A DNA stretch of 64,000 bases from Kitasatospora fiedleri (GCF_948472415.1 NZ_OX419519.1:7841001-7905000), one strand, 5' to 3'; shown: positions 1 to 11,740, counted from the first letter of the stretch. Notes: generated by a model not told the origin, from the letters alone. Program-made: numbers and translations.

Positions 1-1892
<1,892 letters not shown>

Positions 1893-1896
<4 letters not shown>

Positions 1897-2114
1897 GCAA
1901 CGAGATCCGCTACGTCGTCGCCGTCAACGACGAGGAGCAGCACGCCCTGTGGCCCGACGGCGCACCGCTGCCCGCCGGCTGGCGCGCCGAGGGCTTCGCC
2001 GGCACCGAGGCCGAGTGCACCGCCCACGTGGACCGGGTCTGGCCGGACATCCGCCCGCTCAGCCTGCGCCGCCGCCTGGCCGGCCACCCGGACGCCCGCG
2101 AGGACGCCCGATGA
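1893..2114 (+). CDS. MbtH-like protein
   Basis: This 73-residue protein has the MbtH signature: an N-terminal NDEEQHALWP, then PAGWR, and WPDIRPLSLRRRL near the C-terminus. MbtH-like proteins bind adenylation domains of the same cluster and act as chaperone or activator, so the partner here is probably the adenylation domain encoded just upstream. The GTG start sits in a GTGA overlap with the synthetase stop, and its own stop overlaps the next ATG (ATGA). Both overlaps imply translational coupling. Length is normal for the family. Confidence 0.96.
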
Positions 2115-2365
2115 GCGAGCTGCGCGACCGCGTCGCCGACCTGGTCTCCCGCGCCACCGACGGCGCCGTCGGCACCCCCGAACTCCTCGGCTCCGCCGAC
2201 GTGCCGCTCGCCGCGCTCGGCGTCAGCTCGCTCGCCCTGCTGCGGCTCGCCGACAGCCTGGAGGAGGAGTTCGGCATCCTGGTCGACCTGGCCGACCGCA
2301 CCCTGTACACGGCGGACCTCGACGGGCTCACCGCGCGGGTGCGGGAGCTCGGCGGCACCCCGTGA
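2111..2365 (+). CDS. Free-standing acyl/peptidyl carrier protein
   Basis: This 84-residue protein has the fold and length of a single carrier domain. The phosphopantetheine site is in ALGVSSLALLRL (second serine), followed by the acidic helix SLEEEFGI that carrier-modifying partners recognise. Start and stop both lie in 4-bp overlaps with the neighbouring MbtH and condensation genes. A stand-alone carrier next to a stand-alone condensation domain suggests a building block is loaded in trans and joined to the peptide by the next gene product. Whether it carries an amino acid or an acyl group cannot be told from the sequence. Confidence 0.92.
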   Translation: MSELRDRVADLVSRATDGAVGTPELLGSADVPLAALGVSSLALLRLADSLEEEFGILVDLADRTLYTADLDGLTARVRELGGTP

Positions 2366-3749
2366 CCGCCCTGGAGGTGCCGTTCGCCGGCGGGCGGGCC
2401 GGAGCGGCGCCGCTCACCTGGGGACAGCGGGCGATCTGGCACGCGATCGGCCGCACCGCGCCCAACGACCACTACTTCAACCTGGGCCGCGTCCTCCCGC
2501 TCGCCGACCGGGGCACCCCCGTGGACGCCCCCCGGCTCACCGCCGCGCTGGCCGCCCTCATGCACCGGCACGAGGCGCTGCGCACCCGGATCGCCGACGG
2601 CCCCCGCCAGCAGCTGCACGGCGCGGGCCGGATCACCGTCGACCTCCGCGACGCCCCCGACGCCGACGCGGCCGCGCGCACCGCCGACGGCCTGCTCGCC
2701 GAACTCACCGCCCGCCGCTTCGACTACGCGGGGAGTGGCCGGTCCGCTTCGGCGCGGTGCGCCACGACGGGCGGATCAGCCACGTCGTGCTCGCCCTGTG
2801 CCACCTGGCCTCCGACGGCCACGGCGCCGAGGTCCTGGTCCGGGACCTGCGGCTGCTGGCCCGGCGCGGCTCCGCCGGACCGGCCACCCCCCTGACCCCG
2901 CACGACCTGGCGCACCACCAGCACTCCCCGGCGGGCCGCCGGGCCGGCGAGGCCGCCCTCGCGTTCTGGGCCGACGGGCTGGCCGCCGCCCCGCCCACCA
3001 TGTTCCCCACGCCCGTCGCCGCCCCCGAGCACCCGCGCTACTGGACCGGCCGCCTGGTGTCCGCCGCCCTGCCCCGGGCGGTGGACGCGCTGGCCCTCGC
3101 CCACCGGGTCAGCGGCTCCACCGTGCTGCTCACCGCCGCCGCCGCGCTGGTCGCCGCCGACCAGGGCCACCGGACGGCGGCCGTCATGCCGATCGCCGGG
3201 AACCGCGCCGGAGCCGACCGGCGCACCCTGGTCAGCACCCTCTCGCAGGACGCCCTGTTCGTCCTGCGCACCCCCGACGACCCGGACGCCGTCCTCACCG
3301 ACCTGCTGGCGGACGCCTGGCCCGCCGCGCTGGCCGGCTACCGCGCCGCCTCCTACGACCCGGCGGCCTGGGACGCCCTGCTGGCCCGCGCCGCCCGCGA
3401 ACGCGGCACGGAGGTCCACCCCTACTGCTGCTTCAACGACATGCGCCTGGTCGACCGCCCGCCCGCCACCGGCCCGCTGGACGCCGCCACCCTGGCCGGG
3501 CTGCGCCGGCGCACCGCGCTGGACTTCCCCGCCACCCAGGACCGGGTGGCCTGCCGCTACTGCCTGCACCTCACCGGCGACGGGGACACCCTCACCGTCA
3601 CGCTCACCGCGGACACCGCGTACCTGCCCAAGGCCGCGATCCACGCCCACCTGCGCGCCCTGGAGGACGTCATCGTCGACTCGGCGGCGGGCCACCCGCC
3701 CCGGGTGGCCCGGCTGCGGGAGGCGCTGCTGCGGGAGGCGCCGCGATGA
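2362..3749 (+). CDS. Free-standing NRPS condensation domain protein (one frameshift)
   Basis: The reading starts at a GTG that overlaps the carrier-protein stop. It runs in frame to about 2735 (TALEVPFAGG...ARRFDYA) and continues one base out of phase from about 2740 to 3749 (GRISHVVLALCHLASDG...). Adding one G to the GGGG run at 2730-2733 gives a continuous protein of about 462 residues, the usual size of one condensation domain. The active-site motif HHxxxDG appears as CHLASDG: the first His is Cys, while the second (catalytic) His, Asp and Gly are kept. Such domains join two carrier-bound units or release a product onto a free amine. The stop overlaps the next ATG. Confidence 0.9.
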
Positions 3750-5659
3750 CCGAGGGAGCCGTGACGACCGGACCCGGACCGGTGCCCCGCCCGGTCGCCC
3801 GCGCCGCGGACGGGGCCACCTCGTGCCCGCAGGGCGGCCGGATGCGCTTCGAGGTGACCGCCGGCGACGGCGGCCCGCTCACCGGACGGGTCCTGGTCAC
3901 CGACGTGGTGGCCGGCCGGGTGCGCGCCGCCGCGGACCTCCGGGGCACCCACTGGGAGCTCACCGTCCCCGCGCACTGGCCGAGTTCGCTCTACCGGGCC
4001 AGCTTCCACGACCTGCGCCCCGAGGAGCCCGAGCCGGAACGCGACGCCGAGCACGAGGTGTGGTTCGCCGTCCGGGCCGCCCGCCCGGCCGCCCCGATCC
4101 TGGTCTCCGTCCCGTTCGCCACCTGGCGGGCCTACCACCGGGCCGGCCAGCCCGGCCGCAGCCTCTACTACGCCGAACAGCCCGACCGGGCCGCCCGGGT
4201 GGCGCTGGACGCCCCCGGCGGCGGCCCGCCGCCCGAGCGCTGGGAGGAACCGCTGCTGCACTGGCTGCACCGCACCGGCCGCCCGGTCGAGTTCTGCTCC
4301 GGATTCGACCTGGACGACGGCGACGCACTGCTCTCCGCCCACCGGCTGCTGGTGGTCAACGGCCACGACGAGTACTGGACCGCCGGGATGCGCGACAGCG
4401 TCGAGGGCTTCGTCCGCCGCGGCGGCAACCTCGCCGTGTTCGCCGGGAACACCGCCTGGTGGCAGATCCGGCTGGAGGACGGCGGACGCACCCTGGTCTG
4501 CCACCGGGACGCCGCCGCCGACCCCGTCGCCGCCACCGACCCCGCCCGGGCCACCGTCGAGTGGTCCTCCGCGCCGGTCGACCGCCCGGAGAACACCATG
4601 ACCGGCGTCAGCTTCCGCAACGGCGCGGGCGCCTGGGGCGAGGGCATGGCCGTCATCGGCGAGGAGGCGTACACCGTCCGGTTCGCCGACCACTGGGTGT
4701 TCGAGGGCACCGGCCTGTCCGACGGCGACACCTTCGCCCGCGGCGCCCTCGGCTACGAGACCGACGCCGCCGAACTCGACTGGTCCCTCGGCGTCCCCCG
4801 GCCCACCGGCCGCGACGGCACCCCGCGCTCCTTCGCCGTCCTCGCCACCGCCGACCTGCGCCACTGGCGCAGCTACGGCCAGGGCGGCTGGGCCACCCTG
4901 GGCGTGCACCGGCTCGGCGCCGGGACGGTCTTCAACGCGGCCACCATCAACTGGGGCCGGGCGCTGGACGACCCGGCCGTCGACCGGGTCACCCGCAACG
5001 TCCTCGACCGGCTCTCCGGCACCGTCCCCGCCCCCCGCTGGCACACCGTCGGCCCGGCCCCCGCGCTGCGCGGCCTCGCCGCCTGCGAGGGCACCCTGTT
5101 CGCCCTCGCCGCCGACGGACGCACCCTGCTGCACCGCGAACCGTCCGAGCAGAACCTGCCCTGGCGGCCCTGCGCCGACCCCGCCCCCGCCGAACTGCGC
5201 TGCCTGACCGCCCCCCGCGAAGCCTGCCACCCCGTCCCGCTCGCCCTGCTCGCCGTGACCACCGGGGACCGCCTCGTCCACCGCGACCCCGTCACCGGCC
5301 CCGCCCCCTGGCGGGACGCCGGACCGGTGCCCGCCGGGACGAGCGCCCTCGCCCTGTGCGACGCCACCCTGTTCGCCCTCACCCCGCACGACGACACCCT
5401 GCACCACCGCCCCGCCCAGCTCCCCGACGCGCCCTGGACGGCGCTCGGCGGCGCCGGGAAGGCCACCGCCCTGACCGTCCTCAACGCCCGGCTGTACGCC
5501 CTCGGCCCCGACGGCCTGCTCAGCCGCCCGCCCGTCCGCACCGACGAACCCTTCCGCCCGGCCGCGCCCTTCCCCCCGGCCACCGCGCTGGCCGCCCACG
5601 CCGGCCGCCTGCTCGCCGCCACCCCGCCCGGCCGGCTGATCAGCCACCCGCCGGCCTGA
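3746..5659 (+). CDS. N,N-dimethylformamidase large-subunit-like protein with C-terminal repeat domain
   Basis: The 637-residue product has two parts. Residues about 20-430 resemble the large (beta) subunit of N,N-dimethylformamidase: an N-terminal beta-sandwich region, then VNGHDEYWTAGMRDSVEGFV and GGNLAVFAGNTAWWQIRLE, and later GTVFNAATINWGRAL. Residues about 435-635 hold four or five repeats of roughly 45 residues (patterns such as LFALAADGRTLLHR and LFALTPHDDTLHHR), which look like a tectonin-type beta-propeller. No signal peptide is visible. The gene is coupled to the NRPS operon by an ATGA overlap, so the enzyme may hydrolyse or rearrange an amide of the peptide product; that role is inference. 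Confidence 0.8.
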   Translation: MTEGAVTTGPGPVPRPVARAADGATSCPQGGRMRFEVTAGDGGPLTGRVLVTDVVAGRVRAAADLRGTHWELTVPAHWPSSLYRASFHDLRPEEPEPERDAEHEVWFAVRAARPAAPILVSVPFATWRAYHRAGQPGRSLYYAEQPDRAARVALDAPGGGPPPERWEEPLLHWLHRTGRPVEFCSGFDLDDGDALLSAHRLLVVNGHDEYWTAGMRDSVEGFVRRGGNLAVFAGNTAWWQIRLEDGGRTLVCHRDAAADPVAATDPARATVEWSSAPVDRPENTMTGVSFRNGAGAWGEGMAVIGEEAYTVRFADHWVFEGTGLSDGDTFARGALGYETDAAELDWSLGVPRPTGRDGTPRSFAVLATADLRHWRSYGQGGWATLGVHRLGAGTVFNAATINWGRALDDPAVDRVTRNVLDRLSGTVPAPRWHTVGPAPALRGLAACEGTLFALAADGRTLLHREPSEQNLPWRPCADPAPAELRCLTAPREACHPVPLALLAVTTGDRLVHRDPVTGPAPWRDAGPVPAGTSALALCDATLFALTPHDDTLHHRPAQLPDAPWTALGGAGKATALTVLNARLYALGPDGLLSRPPVRTDEPFRPAAPFPPATALAAHAGRLLAATPPGRLISHPPA

Positions 5660-5723
5660 ACCCCGGCCGTCCGGGTCCGGGGCCGTCCGGGGCCGGGCCC
5701 GGTTCGGGTTCGGGCCGCGCGGG

Positions 5724-6487
5724 TCAGTGACCCAGCACGCCGCGGACCCAACCGTCCACCGTGCCGGTCAGGTCGTGCTGCCCGGCCCCGTGGTCCAGCA
5801 CGAAGGTGCGCACCGAGTCGCCGCCGTGGAACACGCCGCGCTTGTCGAACTCCAGCACCACCTCGACCCGGTCCGGACCGGTGACGAAGGACAGCTCGAC
5901 CTCGCTGCACCGCCGGGCGAACTGCGCCGCCGCCTTGTACTCGATCTCCTGGTAGAACGGCAGCGTCTGCCCCGTGCCGCGGATTCGCCCCGCCTCCAGA
6001 TCGGCCCGGTGGAAGTGGAAGCCGAGCGCCGCCAGCGCCTCCAGCACCCGCTCCTGCACCGGCAGCGGACGCACCTCCAGCGGATCGGTGTCCCCGCGGT
6101 CCAGCTGGCCCGCGATGTCCACGTCGGTCCGGACCCCGAGCACCATGCCCGCCAGGTGGTGCCCCCGACCGCCGTCAGCGGCGTCTCCCACGGCACGGGA
6201 AAGGCGAACGGCACCGCCCGCCGCTCCCCGGCCGCCAACCGCAGCGGCCCGGACACCCGCACCCGGCCGAACTCCTCGGTGGTGTGGCCCTCGCGGTCCT
6301 CGTACTCGACCTCCACCCGGGCCGCCAGGCAGAGCGCGATCCCGTTGATCTCGGCCTCCCGCTCCCCGCCGACCAGGTTCACCTGCCCGTGCACCGTGCC
6401 GCCGGGCCGGACCACCGGGGTGGACAGCACCGTGTCGACGGTGGGTCCGCCGACACCCAGGGCACCGAGAAGCCGCTTGAACACCAT
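5724..6487 (-). CDS. Spo0M-like sporulation protein (one frameshift)
   Basis: The N-terminal half (MVFKRLLGALGVGGPTVDTV, VRPGGTVHGQVNLVGG, FPVPWETPLTAVGG) and the C-terminal half (GMVLGVRTDVDIAGQLDRGD, VLEALAALGFHFHRADLE) lie in different minus-strand frames. They join near 6163, where one extra G in a GGGGG run restores an arrestin-like protein of about 254 residues. Spo0M (SpoOM) family proteins are widespread in Bacillus and actinomycetes and influence sporulation and cell morphology through protein contacts. The gene converges on the NRPS operon and has its own upstream region at 6488-6630. Confidence 0.88.
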
Positions 6488-6630
6488 CCGGGGGCACTCC
6501 TCACAGAATCGGGATCACGAGCCCGACGATCGTACTTTGCCCGTCCTTTGCCACCGCCCGGCCCTCCCTCCCCTTCCGTGCGGCACCTCCTTCCGTGCGG
6601 CACCTCCTCCAGCGCGGCACCGGCGGCCGC

Positions 6631-7266
6631 TCACAGCGCGTCCAGGCACTCCACCGGGTCCGGGCCGCCCCACTCCTCCGGATCGTCGTCCCCGTCCACT
6701 CCGCCCGTCCCGTCGAACTCCGCGTCCGCCGCCCGCACCGCCGAGCCGTACTCCTCCGCGTCCCGCACCGGGTGCAGGGCCCGCACCCCGCCCCCGCCCA
6801 CCGCCACCACCCCGAGCGTGCAGCGGTTCCCCGGCCCCGGCCAGAGGTAGTCCCGCACCACCGCGAACCCGCCCCGCTCCCCGACCTGCCCGGCCGCCCC
6901 GCCCACCAGCGCCAGGAACCACAGCGGATCGCGGAACTCCTCCCGGTGCACCGTCAGGTTCACCACCGTCAACGTCTCCGAGGCCGCGTCGTACCCCACC
7001 CGCGCGAGCCCCGGCTCCTCCGCCGTCCGCAGGAACGCCCCCCAGTGCGCCCGATGGTCCCCGCCCTCCGCCAACCACCGCTCCACCGCGGCGTGATCGG
7101 GCTCCGGATGCAGCCCCCACGGCAACCCGCCCCCCTCCCCGCCCCGGTCGTCCCACCCCGCCAGCTCCCCCCACCCCGCCCACGGCCCGGCCGCCCCGGC
7201 CAGGTACCGCCGCAGCGCGACCGGCCCCAGGTGCAACCGCGCCATCGCGGAGTACGGCTCGGACAT
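6631..7266 (-). CDS. Hypothetical protein, acidic C-terminus
   Basis: This 211-residue reading frame starts at an ATG (MSEPYSAMARLHLGPVALRR) and ends with an acidic tail rich in Asp and Glu (VDGDDDPEEWGGPDPVECLDAL). It contains WGAFLRTAEEP, LTVVNLTVHREEFRDPLWFL and YLWPGPGNRCTLGVV, which look like a small alpha/beta domain. No membrane segment or signal peptide is visible, and I do not recognise the family. It is a single cistron between Spo0M and the divergent glutamate-synthase-like gene. Confidence 0.7.
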   Translation of the reverse strand: MSEPYSAMARLHLGPVALRRYLAGAAGPWAGWGELAGWDDRGGEGGGLPWGLHPEPDHAAVERWLAEGGDHRAHWGAFLRTAEEPGLARVGYDAASETLTVVNLTVHREEFRDPLWFLALVGGAAGQVGERGGFAVVRDYLWPGPGNRCTLGVVAVGGGGVRALHPVRDAEEYGSAVRAADAEFDGTGGVDGDDDPEEWGGPDPVECLDAL

Positions 7267-7438
7267 CGCGGAACCCTTCCCAGACCACCGGCAGAACGTC
7301 GACGCGCAGATCCTGGCAGCCGGTGGTGACACCCCGCCCCCACCCCGTCCCGTCCCGCGCCCCCCTCCGGCGTCCCCCGTTCGGCCGCGGGATGCCTCGC
7401 CGGATGACTGGGCCGGGCGATCCGGTTAGACGCCCACC

Positions 7439-9022
7439 GTGCTGAGATTCCTGTGGGTGGCCTTGCTGGGGTGCGGAGCGGCGGCGGCCGTGGTGGTGGC
7501 GTCGGTGGTGTCGCCGTGGTGGTGGTTCCTGGCGGTGCCGCTGCTGCTACTGGCGGCGGTGGCGGTCGCGGACGTGGTGCAGACCCGGCACTCGGTGCTG
7601 CGCAACTACCCGGTGCTGGGGCACCTGCGGTTCGCGCTGGAGGACGTCCGGCCCGAGGTGCAGCAGTACTTCGTCGAGCGCAACGTGGACGGCCGCCCCT
7701 TCGACCGGGACACCCGGAGCATCGTCTACGAGCGGGCCAAGGGCACCGACGCCGAGGAGCCGTTCGGCACCGAGCTGGACCTGTACGAGCCCGGCCGGGA
7801 GTTCCTCGTCCCGTCGCTGGCCCCGGTCGCGGTGCCGAAGGAGGCGCCCCGGGTGCGGATCGGCGGCCCGGACTGCACCCGGCCCTACGACATGGCGCTG
7901 CTGAACGTCTCCGCGATGAGCTTCGGCTCGCTCTCCGCCAACGCCGTGCTGGCGCTGAACACCGGCGCGGCACAGGGCGGCTTCGCGCACGACACCGGCG
8001 AGGGCGGCCTGTCCGAGTACCACCTGCGGCCGGGCGGCGACCTGGTCTGGGAGCTCGGCACCGGCTACTTCGGCTGCCGCACCGAGGACGGCGGCTTCGA
8101 CCCGGCCCAGTTCGCCGAGAAGGCCGCCCACCCGCAGGTCAAGTGCCTGTCGCTGAAGCTCGGCCAGGGCGCCAAGCCCGGCATCGGCGGGGTGCTGCCC
8201 GGCGCGAAGGTCAACGCCGAGATCGCCAAGGTGCGCGGCGTGCCGGAGGGCAAGACGGTCATCTCGCCGCCGTACCACCGGGTCTTCTCCACCCCGCGCG
8301 AACTGGTGCTGTTCCTGGCCCGGATGCGGGAGCTGGCGGACGGCAAACCGGTCGGCTTCAAGCTGTGCGTCGGCTCGCGGCAGCAGTTCCTGGCGGTGTG
8401 CAAGGCGATGCTGGCGGAGGGCGTCACCCCGGACTTCATCGTGGTCGACGGCGCCGAGGGCGGCACCGGCGCGGCCCCGCTGGAGTTCGCCGACCACGTC
8501 GGGATGCCGCTCACCGAGGGCCTGCTCACGGTGCGCGACGCGCTGCTGGGCACCGGCCTGCGGGACCGCATCCGGATCGGCGCCAGCGGCAAGGTCGCCA
8601 CCGGCAGCGACCTGGTCAAGCGGCTGATCCAGGGCGCCGACTACACCAACGCGGCCCGGGCCATGATGTTCGCGATCGGCTGCATCCAGGCCCAGCGCTG
8701 CCACACCAACACCTGCCCGGTCGGCGTCACCACCCAGGACCCGCGCCGGGCCCGGGCCCTGCACGTGGGCGACAAGTCCCAGCGGGTCGCCCGCTACCAG
8801 GAGGCGACCGTCAAGAGCGCCCTCCAGATCATGGCCTCGATGGGCGTGGACGACCCGGCCGACCTGCACCCGCGGATGCTGCGCCGCCGCCTGGACCAGC
8901 AGACCGTCCGCTCCTATGCCGACCTGCACCCGCCGATGGCCCCGGGCCGCCTGCTGGACGACCCGCCGCAGTCCTGGGCCCGCGACTGGCGCGAGGCCGA
9001 CCCCGACCGCTTCACCGTCTGA
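7439..9022 (+). CDS. FMN-binding glutamate synthase-related protein (membrane-anchored)
   Basis: The 527-residue product starts with two hydrophobic helices (about residues 5-22 and 28-45) and then the FMN-binding barrel of the glutamate synthase large subunit. Typical elements are MALLNVSAMSFGSLS, EGGLSEYHL, ELGTGYFGC, VKCLSLKLGQGAKPG and DFIVVDGAEGGTGAAP. The cysteine cluster CIQAQRCHTNTCPVG matches the 3Fe-4S ligand loop. It lacks the amidotransferase domain, so it belongs to the stand-alone GltB-C-like family whose physiological reaction is uncertain. The start is the GTG at 7439. The next gene follows after 61 bp. Confidence 0.9.
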   Translation: MLRFLWVALLGCGAAAAVVVASVVSPWWWFLAVPLLLLAAVAVADVVQTRHSVLRNYPVLGHLRFALEDVRPEVQQYFVERNVDGRPFDRDTRSIVYERAKGTDAEEPFGTELDLYEPGREFLVPSLAPVAVPKEAPRVRIGGPDCTRPYDMALLNVSAMSFGSLSANAVLALNTGAAQGGFAHDTGEGGLSEYHLRPGGDLVWELGTGYFGCRTEDGGFDPAQFAEKAAHPQVKCLSLKLGQGAKPGIGGVLPGAKVNAEIAKVRGVPEGKTVISPPYHRVFSTPRELVLFLARMRELADGKPVGFKLCVGSRQQFLAVCKAMLAEGVTPDFIVVDGAEGGTGAAPLEFADHVGMPLTEGLLTVRDALLGTGLRDRIRIGASGKVATGSDLVKRLIQGADYTNAARAMMFAIGCIQAQRCHTNTCPVGVTTQDPRRARALHVGDKSQRVARYQEATVKSALQIMASMGVDDPADLHPRMLRRRLDQQTVRSYADLHPPMAPGRLLDDPPQSWARDWREADPDRFTV

Positions 9023-9083
9023 ACCGCTTCGCCGTCCGAACCGCCCACCGTCTGAACCGCCCACCTGCGACAAGGAGCTCCCC

Positions 9084-10810
9084 GTGGCACGTACCGTGGC
9101 CCGCGTGATCGTCGACGCCCTCCGGGACCTGGAGGTGCGGCACGTCTTCGGCGTGGTCGGCGACGCCCTCAACCCGCTGACCGACGCCATCCGCACCACC
9201 GAGGGCATCGAGTGGGTGGGCTGCCGGCACGAGGAGGCGGCGGCCTTCGCGGCCGGCGCCCAGTCGCAGCTCTCCGGGGGCTGGGCGTGTGCATGGGCAC
9301 CGTCGGCCCCGGCTCGGTGCACCTGCTGAACGGCCTGTACGACGCGGCCAAGAGCCGCACCCCGGTGCTGGCGATCGCCGGGCAGGTGCCGTCCGCGGAG
9401 ATCGGCGGCGACTACTTCCAGGAGGTCGACAACGACCTGCTGTTCCGGGACGTCGCGGTGTTCCGGGCCACCGTCTTCTCGCCCGACCAGCTGCCCCGGC
9501 TGCTGGAGGCGGCGGTCCGCGCCGCGCTCGCCGAACGCGGCGTCGCCGTGCTGACCGTGCCCGGCGACCTGGGCGAGCAGGAGCTGACCGACGACCGCCC
9601 GGCCCGCTTCCCGCACACCCGCCCGGTCACCCGCCCCGACGACGAGGGCGTCCGGCGGGCCGCTGAACTGATCAACGCGGGGGAGCGGGTGACCCTGCTG
9701 GTCGGTCGCGGCGCCCGGGAGGCCGGACCGGAGGTCCGCGAGCTGGCCGAGCGGCTGGCCGCGCCGATGGTGCTCACCCTCAAGGCCAAGGAGGGCTTCG
9801 AGGACGCCAACCCGTACCAGGTCGGCCAGACCGGCCTGATCGGCAACCCGGCCGCCGCCCACGCCCTGGACTCCTGCGACACGCTGGTCCTGCTCGGCAC
9901 CGACTTCCCCTACCGCGACTGGTACCCGCAGGGCCGCAAGGCCGTCCAGATCGACCTGGACGAACGCCACCTCGGCCGGCGCACCCCGGTGGACGTCGGC
10001 CTGGCGGGCGACACCGCGGCCACCCTGCGCGCGCTGCTCCCGCTGCTGGACGCCGTCGAGGACCGCACCCACCTGGACGAGGCGCTCGGGGCGTTCGCCG
10101 ACTGGCAGCAGGGCCAGCGCAAGCTCGCCGACACCCGGCACGACCACCGCCTGCTGGGCCGGCTGCGCAGCGCCTTCGACAACCGCGACGGCGACGTCCG
10201 ACCGGAGGCGCTGGCGGCGGCGGTGGACGCGGCGGCCGCCGACGACGCGGTCTTCACCTCCGACACCGGCATGGCCACCGTCTGGCTGTCGCGCTTCGTC
10301 ACGATGCGCGGCGGACGGCGGCTGCTGGGCTCCTACAACCTGGGCTCGATGGCCAACGCCATGCCGCAGGCGCTGGGTGCCCAACTGCACTACCCGGACC
10401 GCCAGGTGGTGGCGTTCTGCGGGGACGGCGGACTGAGCATGCTGCTCGGCGATCTGATGACGATCAAGACCCACCGGCTGCCGGTGAAACTGGTGGTGTT
10501 CGACAACCGCCGGCTCGGCATGGTCAAGCTCGAACAGGAGCAGTCCGGACTGCCCGAGTTCGGCACCGAGCTGGACAACCCGGACTTCGCGGCGGTGGCG
10601 ACCGCGCTCGGCCTGACCGGCATCCGGGTCACCGGCCCGGACGAGCTGGCGGACGGCGTCCGGCGGGCCTTCGAGACGCCCGGGCCGGTGCTGCTGGACG
10701 TGCTCACCAACCCCCAGGAGATCGCCGTCCCGGCGAAGCCGACCGTCGAGCAGGGCTGGGGCTTCGCGATCGCCAAGGTCAAGGAGACGCTGCGCAGCCA
10801 TGGCGAGTGA
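9084..10810 (+). CDS. Thiamine-diphosphate enzyme, pyruvate oxidase/acetolactate synthase-like (one frameshift)
   Basis: The GTG start is preceded by AAGGAG at 9072-9077. The first 65 residues (ARTVARVIVDALRDLEV, CRHEEAAAFAAGA with the TPP-activating glutamate) are in one frame. From about 9280 the protein continues one base out of phase (GVCMGTVGPGSVHLLNGLYD...) to 10810. One extra G in the GGGGG run at 9277-9281 restores about 575 residues. The TPP-binding stretch FCGDGGLSMLLGDL with downstream FDN is intact. The family includes pyruvate oxidase (PoxB type), which makes acetate and CO2; the exact substrate is not certain. It probably follows the glutamate-synthase-like gene in one transcript. 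Confidence 0.9.
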
Positions 10811-10820
10811 CACCCGCCAG

Positions 10821-10925
10821 GCCCGCCAGGCCGGTCGACCGGCCCGCCAGGCCGGTCGACCGGCCCGCCAGGCCGGTCGACCGGCCCGCCAGGCCGGTCG
10901 ACCGGCCCGCCCGGCCGGTCGACCG
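10821..10925. repeat. 21-bp tandem repeat, five copies, each with a palindrome
   Basis: Five copies of a 21-bp unit follow each other without spacer (10821, 10842, 10863, 10884, 10905). Four copies are identical; the fifth has one A-to-C change. Each unit contains the 12-bp palindrome CCGGTCGACCGG. The array begins 11 bp after the stop of the TPP enzyme and ends 35 bp before the methyltransferase start. Confidence 0.97.
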
Positions 10926-10960
10926 GTCCGGGGCGGGGCCGGTGCGGCAGGGTGGTCGGC

Positions 10961-11695
10961 ATGAGCGCCCCCGAGGAGAGCGACTACGCCGTCAGCGCCG
11001 AGTTCTACGACCTGCTCCAGGCGGAGGGCGACCGGCGGCGGGCCCGGCGGTGGTTCGCCGCCGCGGCCGGCCGGGCCCGGCACGGGATCGTCGAATTCGG
11101 CGCCGGGACCGGGCTCGTCACCGAGGTGCTGCTGGAGTCCTCGGGCGTCCCGGTGCACGCCGTCGAGCCCGCCCCGGCGATGCGGACGGTGCTGATGTCC
11201 CGCACGGCGGCGCTGGGCGCGGACCGGCGGGCCCGGCTGACCGTCCACCCGGGCCGGGCCGAGGACGCCGGGCTGGTCGAGGCCGCCGACCTGGCGGTGG
11301 CCGCCAACGTGGTCGGCTGCGTCGAACCGGCCGCCCGGCGCGCCCTGTGGCGGACGGCGGCCCGGGCCCTGGTACCCGGGGGAGTCCTGCTGTTCGACCC
11401 GCCGCCCACCGAACTCCCCGACGGCGCCGAGACCCTGACCGGCCTCGGCCCGGTCCGGCTGGGCACCGACAGCTACCGGGCGGACATCACCCGGCTGCCC
11501 GACCGGGGGCTGCTGCGGATGGTCTTCGACTACCGGGTCGAACGGGCGGGCCGGGCGGTGCGCCACGCCCGGGAGGAGTTCCCGATGTGGCCGGCCGAGC
11601 CCGCGGCCCTGGCGGCGGAAGCCGCGCAGGCGGGCCTGGAGTTCGTCGCCTCCCCGCACCCGGAGCTGCTGGCGGCCCGCCGCCCGTCCGGCTGA
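10961..11695 (+). CDS. Class I SAM-dependent methyltransferase
   Basis: This 244-residue protein has the SAM-binding glycine motif IVEFGAGTGLVTEVLL (about residues 45-60), the acidic residue at the end of strand 2 (HAVEPAPAM) and a post-motif GGVLLFDPPP. The family methylates small molecules or proteins; nothing here fixes the substrate. The ATG at 10961 was preferred over the GTG nine bases upstream because family members start close to the segment YDLLQAEG. It lies just behind the 21-bp tandem repeat and is followed by an inverted repeat before the next gene. Confidence 0.85.
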   Translation: MSAPEESDYAVSAEFYDLLQAEGDRRRARRWFAAAAGRARHGIVEFGAGTGLVTEVLLESSGVPVHAVEPAPAMRTVLMSRTAALGADRRARLTVHPGRAEDAGLVEAADLAVAANVVGCVEPAARRALWRTAARALVPGGVLLFDPPPTELPDGAETLTGLGPVRLGTDSYRADITRLPDRGLLRMVFDYRVERAGRAVRHAREEFPMWPAEPAALAAEAAQAGLEFVASPHPELLAARRPSG

Positions 11696-11740
11696 GCCCG
11701 CCGCCCCCGGCCTCCTCGCCCTCACCCCCGCGACCGGGCC

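Noticed and set aside
2735..5730. Long Arg/Pro/Ala-rich reading frames on both strands across the NRPS genes
   Set aside because: They are shadows of the real genes in GC-rich DNA: composition is uniform, there is no domain pattern, and they overlap clear enzymes.
10811..10960. CRISPR array
   Set aside because: The 21-bp units are contiguous with no unique spacers, so this is a simple tandem repeat.
7547..11725. A 1392-codon open frame on the minus strand
   Set aside because: It lies antisense to three recognisable genes, is dominated by Gly, Ala, Arg, Val and Gln, and spans their intergenic gaps and the tandem repeat. It is a codon-bias artefact.
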